From: Bacteroidota bacterium
Lineage (GTDB): Bacteria; Bacteroidota; Bacteroidia; Flavobacteriales; Flavobacteriaceae
Assembly: GCA_023437485.1 (NCBI GenBank)
Contig: JAEZGB010000146.1
Span: 1 to 5,018, forward strand
Direction of reading: 5' to 3'
DNA: 5,018 nucleotides
In this document: positions 1 through 4,072 of the stretch, in pieces
Position numbering within the stretch: the stretch's first letter is position 1
Layout: the number at the start of each line of letters is the position of its first letter
The notes under the pieces: model-generated
The model's input: the letters and a program-made list of their open reading frames with translations, nothing else
What the model was told of the DNA's origin: nothing
The model's database searches: none
Program-made: the position numbers and the translations under genes

Positions 1-204
1 GATATCGTGAACCTGCTCAATGAGAAAACGCAATTCATGAAATCAAATGGCGAGGCGCGCCGGGCATTGGCCGAGAATTCGATATCGGTTAACCGCGAAA
101 AGGTGGCCGAAGGTTTTGTGGTCAATGCCGATTCGCTGATCGGGGGTAAATTTGTGTTGCTGCAGCGCGGGAAAAAGAATTACTTTATAGTGCGCGCGTC
201 CTAG
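1..204 (+). CDS. tyrS: Tyrosine--tRNA ligase, C-terminal fragment (S4 domain)
   Basis: The reading frame is open from the first base and ends at TAG (202-204), giving the last 67 residues of a protein that starts outside the window. The fragment matches the C-terminal S4-like RNA-binding domain of bacterial tyrosyl-tRNA synthetase. It has the family's KSNGEARRAL helix (about residues 14-23 of the fragment), the SISVNREKV turn and strand, and a closing FVLLQRGKKNYFIV strand, which is how flavobacterial TyrS proteins end. The enzyme charges tRNA-Tyr with tyrosine in the cytoplasm, and this tail binds the tRNA. The catalytic Rossmann domain with the HIGH and KMSKS motifs is not in view. The GTG at base 7 is an internal valine codon, not a start. 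The gene converges on the LuxE-like gene with a 4-base overlap. Recognition is by remembered family pattern, without a database search. Confidence 0.9.
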   Translation, partial: DIVNLLNEKTQFMKSNGEARRALAENSISVNREKVAEGFVVNADSLIGGKFVLLQRGKKNYFIVRAS

Positions 205-1181
205 AGCGCCATCAGGTTGCACCCGCGAATGTCGGCGTGGTCAAAACGCCCTAAGACCTCGAAAGTCCCATCGGCATAACAACGCCCCAAATCCTGCGTT
301 GCAATAAACGGGCATGAATTGATGTTGGCCAGGTCAATGATATTCAGGCCACCGGTCCGTCCGTAATCAATCGGGGAGAGCGCATCTTCGGGATCGCGAG
401 CCATCACGCTCATCCAAGGCGGGCATTCGAATTTTCCCCCGCCCAGCGAATAGGCCTGTGACAAGAGTTCGGTCATGCCATATTCCGAATGTATTTGCGA
501 AACCCCGAAGCCTTTTTTCAATACATCATGCAGCTCTTCGCGTATCATTTCGCGGCGCTTTCCCTTCATTCCGCCGGTTTCCATGATGATGGTACTGGCA
601 AGGTTAAAATGGCGTTTTTCGGCTAAATCCAGCAGCGCGTAGGTGACACCAAGCAGCAACACGTTTTGGCCCTGATTGTCCAGTTGAATGAGTTTATCGG
701 CAAGGTTGTCCAGATCGTGAAGGTAAAATCCGCTGTCAGGATTGTTTGAATTCCTGATCATGTCTTCGGCCATAAAAACCAATGACGACCCCTCGCGTTC
801 GAGGTAGGACGGCAGCAGGGCCAATACGCAGTACTGCTCAATATCTCCGTAGAAACGTGAAAAGCCGCGCCTGAAACTCTCGCGATAGATGTGAATATCA
901 GTTACCAGATGCCGGCTCGTTGCCATGCCGGTGGTGCCGCTGCTGGTAAAGATCGCTTCCGGTTGCTGTTCCCCGAGTAGCAGGTCTTCGCTTTTGAAAA
1001 ATTCGATGGGCAAATAGGGTATCCTCTCAACTGACTTTACCTTTGCCGGATCAATATTCAAATGGTCGCAAAATTTCCGGTACACCAGATTATTGGCATG
1101 GTGCAACCTGAACGCCTTTAGCGCCGCCTTACCGAACTGCTTTTTATCGGCAATTGAAAATATGGTTGTTATTGGTGTCAA
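201..1181 (-). CDS. LuxE-family acyl-protein synthetase / acyl transferase (adenylate-forming)
   Basis: This 326-residue cytoplasmic protein has the marks of the ANL adenylating fold as seen in LuxE and related acyl-protein synthetases. They are a phosphate-binding loop TSSGTTG (residues 79-85), METGG (200-204), an adenine/Mg-binding YGMTE (234-238), TQDLGR (295-300, with the ribose-binding Asp) and a hinge-like GRFDHADIRG (311-320). The usual mobile C-terminal domain with the A10 lysine is absent, as in LuxE. In bioluminescent bacteria LuxE activates a fatty acid with ATP and passes it to a C-terminal cysteine. Here Cys321 lies six residues from the end and is a possible equivalent, but this is inference. 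No lux genes are visible, so bioluminescence is not implied and the substrate is unknown. The frame is open upstream only to a stop at 1212-1214. The only plausible start is TTG at 1179-1181, because the first ATG is Met86, inside the catalytic core. No ribosome-binding site is obvious. Confidence 0.82.
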   Translation of the reverse strand: MTPITTIFSIADKKQFGKAALKAFRLHHANNLVYRKFCDHLNIDPAKVKSVERIPYLPIEFFKSEDLLLGEQQPEAIFTSSGTTGMATSRHLVTDIHIYRESFRRGFSRFYGDIEQYCVLALLPSYLEREGSSLVFMAEDMIRNSNNPDSGFYLHDLDNLADKLIQLDNQGQNVLLLGVTYALLDLAEKRHFNLASTIIMETGGMKGKRREMIREELHDVLKKGFGVSQIHSEYGMTELLSQAYSLGGGKFECPPWMSVMARDPEDALSPIDYGRTGGLNIIDLANINSCPFIATQDLGRCYADGTFEVLGRFDHADIRGCNLMAL

Positions 1182-1186
1182 GGTAT

Positions 1187-1213
1187 AAAAAAAGCCCCGC
1201 GAACAGGGCTTTT
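1187..1213 (-). terminator. Rho-independent terminator of the lamin-tail-like secreted protein gene
   Basis: Read on the minus strand, an 8-bp stem AAAAGCCC / GGGCTTTT (arms at 1206-1213 and 1190-1197) encloses an 8-base loop and runs into a seven-T tract (1187-1193). It lies 18 bases beyond the stop codon of the gene ending at 1232. The arms also pair on the plus strand with a four-T tail, but no plus-strand gene reads towards it. The T tract ends only five bases before the TTG start of the LuxE-like gene. Confidence 0.88.
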
Positions 1214-1231
1214 AAATTGTTATGTTCAAGA

Positions 1232-2119
1232 TTAGCGAACAACCAACTTGCGGGTGGCAGTCTTGCCGTCTTCAGTAACTTTTACAACATAAACTCCGCC
1301 ATTTAGGCTGCTTACATTCACTGGCTGCTCATTTACAACTGTTTTCAAGACAACTTTTCCAAGCACGTCATAGATGACAACGGTTTTGGTATTGTTGTTT
1401 GAAGTGGTGATGTACAAATTCCCGTTCACTACCGGGTTAGGGTAAAGAGATAGGCCGGAGATGTCATTTTTGGCAACACGGAGCGAATACTGTCCGAAAG
1501 GAACAACTGTAGAGAATGCAGCAGCGTCCTGACAAGTTCCAAGACCATTCAATGCGCCATTTGGCGTTCCTGAATTGTCAACGCCGCCAAAAGTCCAATT
1601 GTTAACGTTGAACGTTGCACCGTCGGGGCCGGTTCCATTGTTGCGTTTTGCCCAAGAGTCCAAATACTCCCAAGCGGTAGCAGATCCGTCTACACCTTCT
1701 TCGCCATATTGATCAATCACCGCCATGGTTGTAGCATTGATGATGCGAACGCGATCGTCGCCATTGATGTTCATGGTTGTAGGCGATGTACCGGTAACAA
1801 AGACATCAGTTGAAGGGATATCCGCAAACTCCGCAGCGAATACAGGACCGACAGTAGCCGGGTCACCATAAACTACATAGACAAATGAATTTGTACGGGT
1901 TCCCAATGTCGCAAGATTCAGGGTATTGCCCCAGGTTGTAGCGGCATTCGTTTGGTTTTCCAACGAGTAGTCGGCAAAATTAACGGTGCCATTTGCATAG
2001 ATTTCGAGGGCCTTTGGGTGTCCTCCGGAACAATCACCATCCATGATTCCTGTGATGATTGGCTGCGCGAAAGTCATCCCGGAAAGTGAAAGGCACATTA
2101 AAGCGTAGAGTTTTTTCAT
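1232..2119 (-). CDS. Secreted lamin-tail-like domain protein with T9SS type A sorting domain
   Basis: This 295-residue exported protein begins with a Sec signal peptide (MKKLYALMCLSLSGMTFA, likely cut before Gln19). Residues about 20-205 resemble the lamin-tail-like beta-sandwich found alone or beside extracellular nucleases in marine and soil Bacteroidota. Recognisable pieces are ITGIMDGDCSGG, PKALEIYANGTV, MNINGDDRVRI, VIDQYGEEGVDG, WEYLDSWAKR and NGTGPDG near the end of the domain. No nuclease catalytic domain follows, so an enzymatic role is not supported; adhesion or binding is a guess. Residues 223-295 form a complete T9SS type A sorting domain (YPNPVVNG, IYDVLGKVV, LNGGVYVVKV, ATRKLVVR). 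In this family that domain directs passage through the outer membrane and is usually cleaved. The ATG at 2117-2119 directly precedes the signal peptide and lies about 20 bases below a -7 promoter box. A strong terminator follows. The gene is probably transcribed alone. Confidence 0.85.
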   Translation of the reverse strand: MKKLYALMCLSLSGMTFAQPIITGIMDGDCSGGHPKALEIYANGTVNFADYSLENQTNAATTWGNTLNLATLGTRTNSFVYVVYGDPATVGPVFAAEFADIPSTDVFVTGTSPTTMNINGDDRVRIINATTMAVIDQYGEEGVDGSATAWEYLDSWAKRNNGTGPDGATFNVNNWTFGGVDNSGTPNGALNGLGTCQDAAAFSTVVPFGQYSLRVAKNDISGLSLYPNPVVNGNLYITTSNNNTKTVVIYDVLGKVVLKTVVNEQPVNVSSLNGGVYVVKVTEDGKTATRKLVVR

Positions 2120-2140
2120 GTCAGAAATTTAAATTTAAAG

Positions 2141-2175
2141 CAAATGTAGGAACTTAATCCATTTTAAACAGCAAA
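2141..2175 (-). promoter_or_regulatory. Bacteroidota-type promoter of the lamin-tail-like protein gene
   Basis: On the minus strand an exact TAnnTTTG -7 box, TACATTTG, occupies 2141-2148. A TTTG element at 2172-2175 lies 23 bases upstream, at the long end of the accepted spacing for the -33 box. The ATG is about 21 bases downstream of the -7 box, so the leader is short and very A/T-rich. There is no Shine-Dalgarno motif, as is usual in Bacteroidota. Confidence 0.7.
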
Positions 2176-2207
2176 CCTAATATAAAAAAATAGTTAAGCC
2201 TGTGCCG

Positions 2208-2224
2208 AAAAATTCTTCAGAATT
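2208..2224 (-). terminator. Weak A/T-rich hairpin after the short sorting-domain gene
   Basis: Immediately after the TAG stop at 2226, the minus strand can form a 5-bp stem AATTC / GAATT around a TGAA loop (2211-2224), running into a five-T tract (2208-2212). A longer seven-T run lies at 2184-2190. The stem has only one G-C pair, so this is a possible but weak terminator. Some read-through into the next gene is plausible. Confidence 0.35.
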
Positions 2225-2225
2225 A

Positions 2226-2540
2226 CTATTTTACTATCAGCTTGCGGGTTGCAGTGGCTTCGTGCTCGCGGATCTTGATGATGTAAACACCCGGTGGCAA
2301 TGCGGAAACATTCAATTCCCGGGAATTCACCACGGCGTGCAATACCACCTTACCCAAAACGTCGAAGATTGTTATGTCCTTCTCAAGTGTTGACTTTGAG
2401 TTAATGTAAATCTTGCCGTTGCTCACCGGGTTTGGATAGAAGGAAAGTCCGTCAGGCTGGGCTGCAGATTTCCCGTCCTGGGCCCAAACTGCCCCGGTCA
2501 TGAATGTAAACAGTAAGAAAACAAGGTATTTTTTTATCAT
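2226..2540 (-). CDS. Small secreted protein consisting almost only of a T9SS type A sorting domain
   Basis: Starting from ATG 2538-2540 the product has 104 residues. It comprises a signal peptide (MIKKYLVFLLFTFMTGAVWA, cut before Gln21), an 11-residue spacer (21-31), and a complete T9SS type A sorting domain (32-104) with FYPNPVSNG, IFDVLGKVVL, PPGVYIIKI and ATRKLIVK. The frame is open to an earlier ATG at 2600, but that start would put 20 non-signal-like residues before the signal peptide and would lie upstream of the promoter box at 2579-2586. The 2540 start is therefore preferred. The sorting domain aligns without gaps with that of the next gene downstream, about 40 of 73 residues being identical by eye. 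There is no cargo domain. It could be a decoy or partner for the T9SS machinery, a surface filler peptide, or the remnant of a larger protein. Nothing in the sequence decides between these. Confidence 0.8.
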   Translation of the reverse strand: MIKKYLVFLLFTFMTGAVWAQDGKSAAQPDGLSFYPNPVSNGKIYINSKSTLEKDITIFDVLGKVVLHAVVNSRELNVSALPPGVYIIKIREHEATATRKLIVK

Positions 2541-2578
2541 CGCCCGGTGTTTACAGTGTAAAATTACGAACTGTTTTG

Positions 2579-2586
2579 CAAAGATA
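2579..2586 (-). promoter_or_regulatory. -7 box of the short sorting-domain gene
   Basis: The minus strand reads TATCTTTG, an exact TAnnTTTG -7 box. It lies five bases beyond the T tract of the upstream gene's terminator and 38 bases before the ATG at 2540. No TTG is found at the expected -33 distance, because that position falls inside the terminator hairpin. The box supports 2540 as the start codon and a separate transcript for this gene. Confidence 0.6.
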
Positions 2587-2591
2587 AAGCC

Positions 2592-2623
2592 AAAAAACAA
2601 CGCCTTTTATAAAAAAGGGCGTT
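2592..2623 (-). terminator. Rho-independent terminator of the beta-helix lipoprotein gene
   Basis: On the minus strand the arms AACGCCCTTTT (2613-2623) and AAAAGGCGTT (2599-2608) pair over about 10 bp, with one bulged C and a short A/T loop. A six-T tract at 2592-2597 follows after one base. The structure begins 27 bases beyond the stop codon at 2651. Confidence 0.8.
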
Positions 2624-2650
2624 AAGAATGTATATTATTGCGTTACAACA

Positions 2651-3778
2651 TTATAGATCTTTAAGCCAACTTCCATTGGTAAACGGTGCCGGGTTTGCAC
2701 CGCTGGCCGATAAGTTTACCGTAATCATCGAATCAATATCAGTGGTATCACCGGAAATCCCGTTTTTGGAAAGTGCGGTGATAAAGGCGATGTTGGCGTT
2801 GTTGATTTTGAGGCTTCCGTCCTGAAATTGGTTGAGTTGGTTGCGCAAATCGACGCCGTAGCCTACTGCAGTTGCCATTACGTTACTAATTGTGCCTGCA
2901 GTTCCCTCCTTGAAGTTAAATGCGGCTTTGGTTGCATTACCCGATCCCGTGATGGTAACGTTGCTCACGGTTGGATTGGAGCGAGGGATATTGTTGAATT
3001 CAACCGGCAGGTTTGAACATTCGAATGCAAAATCGCCATTTGAAGGCTGGATTATCCAAAGATTGTTCAGATTACCGATATATCCTCGGTCCCAATCAAA
3101 ACTGTCATCTTCGCAGCCAAAAGCAGCCAGGTTGGTTCCGCTAACGCGTCCGCCAAAGAATTCGAACCCGTCATCGGCACCTTTGTACGCCTGAAGGTTT
3201 TCGAGCACTGTACCCGATCCCACGCCAAAAAATGAAAATGCATTGTACTCGCCCGTTCCGCCTGTAATGGCAGCGCCGGCATATTCCACACGAACATATT
3301 TCAGCGAGCCTGAGCTGTCAGCATCATCATTACCGCCGTAGATAAGGCCGCCTGCTTCGGCGATTTCGGTTCCGCCTGCGACATTAATTTTCGCACGGCC
3401 GTTCATAATGATGCCTCCCCAGGCGCCTATGGTTGCCGATTCGGCGGTGAAAACGATGGGTTGTGTGGAAGTTCCGTTTGCAATGATCTTGGCGCCCTGC
3501 TCGATTTGCAGGTAGTTGTTGCCCAAGGCCTGGTCGGCGGTTGAAACCACAAACGTGGTTCCTTCCTGAATGGTCATGGTAGCGCCGCTTTTTACCACCA
3601 CGACACCGCGCAGGTTGTAATTCCCGGCCGGTACATTTAGGTCGGAAGTAATGTTGCCCTGAAGGACGGATCCCTCGAGGTTTGGAACATTTGAACCGCC
3701 GTCGTTTTCATCGGAAGAACAACTTGCTGCAAGCACCGCAACGGTGAGAATGATCGTTTTCAAGAAATTTTTTTTCAT
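2651..3778 (-). CDS. Surface lipoprotein, predicted right-handed parallel beta-helix
   Basis: This 375-residue protein starts with a lipoprotein signal peptide ending in a lipobox LAASC, with Cys20 as the lipidated residue. The following SSDENDGG resembles the acidic lipoprotein export signals that send Bacteroidota lipoproteins to the cell surface. The body repeats short hydrophobic strands and Gly/Asn turns typical of a right-handed parallel beta-helix: LRGVVVVKSGATMTIQEGT (57-75), then IEQGAKIIANGT, IVFTAESATIG and WGGIIMNGRAKI. Two acidic loops, GADDGFEFFGG and CEDDSFDWDRG, are family hallmarks, and Asp-rich loops could bind metal ions. I recall this family as widespread in Bacteroidota, often beside TonB-dependent receptors, and sometimes misnamed 'multidrug transporter'; it has no transporter features. 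No polysaccharide lyase active site can be asserted. It lies 294 bases downstream of the receptor gene, with its own promoter and terminator. A substrate-binding partner of the receptor is an inference from context. Confidence 0.8.
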   Translation of the reverse strand: MKKNFLKTIILTVAVLAASCSSDENDGGSNVPNLEGSVLQGNITSDLNVPAGNYNLRGVVVVKSGATMTIQEGTTFVVSTADQALGNNYLQIEQGAKIIANGTSTQPIVFTAESATIGAWGGIIMNGRAKINVAGGTEIAEAGGLIYGGNDDADSSGSLKYVRVEYAGAAITGGTGEYNAFSFFGVGSGTVLENLQAYKGADDGFEFFGGRVSGTNLAAFGCEDDSFDWDRGYIGNLNNLWIIQPSNGDFAFECSNLPVEFNNIPRSNPTVSNVTITGSGNATKAAFNFKEGTAGTISNVMATAVGYGVDLRNQLNQFQDGSLKINNANIAFITALSKNGISGDTTDIDSMITVNLSASGANPAPFTNGSWLKDL

Positions 3779-3805
3779 TGAGTTGTTTGGGTTTTTGGTT
3801 TAGGG

Positions 3806-3813
3806 CAAAGCTA
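3806..3813 (-). promoter_or_regulatory. -7 box of the beta-helix lipoprotein gene
   Basis: The minus strand reads TAGCTTTG, an exact TAnnTTTG -7 box, 27 bases before the ATG at 3776-3778. No TTG lies 17-23 bases upstream, so the -33 element is missing or very weak. That pattern is expected of a promoter that needs an activator. The leader between box and ATG is rich in A and C, with CAAACAACTCA just before the start and no Shine-Dalgarno motif. Confidence 0.65.
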
Positions 3814-3834
3814 TGGACGGGGTTTTTTGAGGCG

Positions 3835-3861
3835 GTTAACGGCGGGTTATGATATCGTTAT
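3835..3861 (-). promoter_or_regulatory. Candidate operator: three direct repeats in 11-bp phase
   Basis: GTTA occurs at 3835, 3846 and 3857, exactly 11 bases apart. On the minus strand this reads ATAAC, six bases, ATAAC, six bases, TTAAC. The block ends 21 bases upstream of the TAGCTTTG box, about -35 to -60 from the expected transcription start. Tandem half-sites one helical turn apart are the binding pattern of OmpR/PhoB-family response regulators. The units are short, so chance is not excluded. Confidence 0.35.
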
Positions 3862-3961
3862 TTAGGTTGTTCGATTGTCAACTTAACGTTATAGCAAAGT
3901 GCCGCAAGCGTTAAATTTTAGGCCGTTTTAGGTTCTTTGCGGGTTTCCCGTATTTGACACT

Positions 3962-4025
3962 TCAAAGGTTTCTAACCCGAGGCGTCAGCCGAACTGTATG
4001 GAGCGCAGCGGAATAAAACCTTTGA
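3962..4025. repeat. Long imperfect palindrome between the receptor and lipoprotein genes
   Basis: A perfect 10-base inverted repeat, TCAAAGGTTT (3962-3971) and AAACCTTTGA (4016-4025), encloses 44 bases. Inside it, CCG-AG-GCG (3977-3984) faces CGC-AG-CGG (4004-4011), giving two 3-bp stems around a tandem A-G/G-A mismatch. The internal loops are 5 and 4 bases and the terminal loop is about 19. It starts 47 bases beyond the receptor's stop codon. No T tract follows on the minus strand, so it is not a standard intrinsic terminator. Its shape fits a REP-like interspersed element or an mRNA 3'-end stabiliser; copy number in the genome is unknown. Confidence 0.6.
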
Positions 4026-4072
4026 GGTCGTATCTATTACCTGTTTTTTGGCGGATTGCGTGGGGAATAGCA

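Larger units (their letters stand above)
3779..4072. other. Intergenic spacer between the receptor and beta-helix lipoprotein genes
   Basis: This 294-base spacer holds no convincing coding sequence. From the receptor side towards the lipoprotein it contains the 64-base palindrome, an A/T-rich stretch with a small hairpin (CGGG-TTT-CCCG, 3940-3950), the 11-bp-phased GTTA repeats and the TAGCTTTG promoter box. No conventional terminator with a T tract was found for the receptor transcript. Some transcripts may therefore continue into the lipoprotein gene. A plus-strand frame starting at 3998 overlaps the palindrome and the receptor's 3' end and was discarded. Confidence 0.7.

Noticed and set aside
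1..95. Two GATATC sites and a GAATTC site near the left edge, as possible cloning-vector sequence
   Set aside because: They lie within an uninterrupted tyrS reading frame with normal family sequence, so they are ordinary coding bases.
1182..1260. TAATCTTG near 1230 and TATACCTTG next to the TTG as promoter boxes for the LuxE-like gene
   Set aside because: The first has a mismatch to TAnnTTTG and no correctly spaced -33 element. The second has the wrong spacing within the box.
2541..2600. Earlier ATG at 2600 as start of the short sorting-domain protein
   Set aside because: It would lie upstream of the -7 box at 2579-2586 and inside the preceding terminator region, and would place 20 residues unlike a signal peptide before a perfect signal peptide.
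2202..3297. Several open frames on the plus strand between 2202 and 3194, and a minus-strand frame at 3067-3297
   Set aside because: All lie over well-supported minus-strand secreted protein genes in other frames, show no recognisable domains and have no promoter.
3940..3950. Small hairpin CGGG-TTT-CCCG as a terminator for the receptor gene
   Set aside because: The stem is only 4 bp, the loop 3 bases, and no T tract follows on the minus strand.
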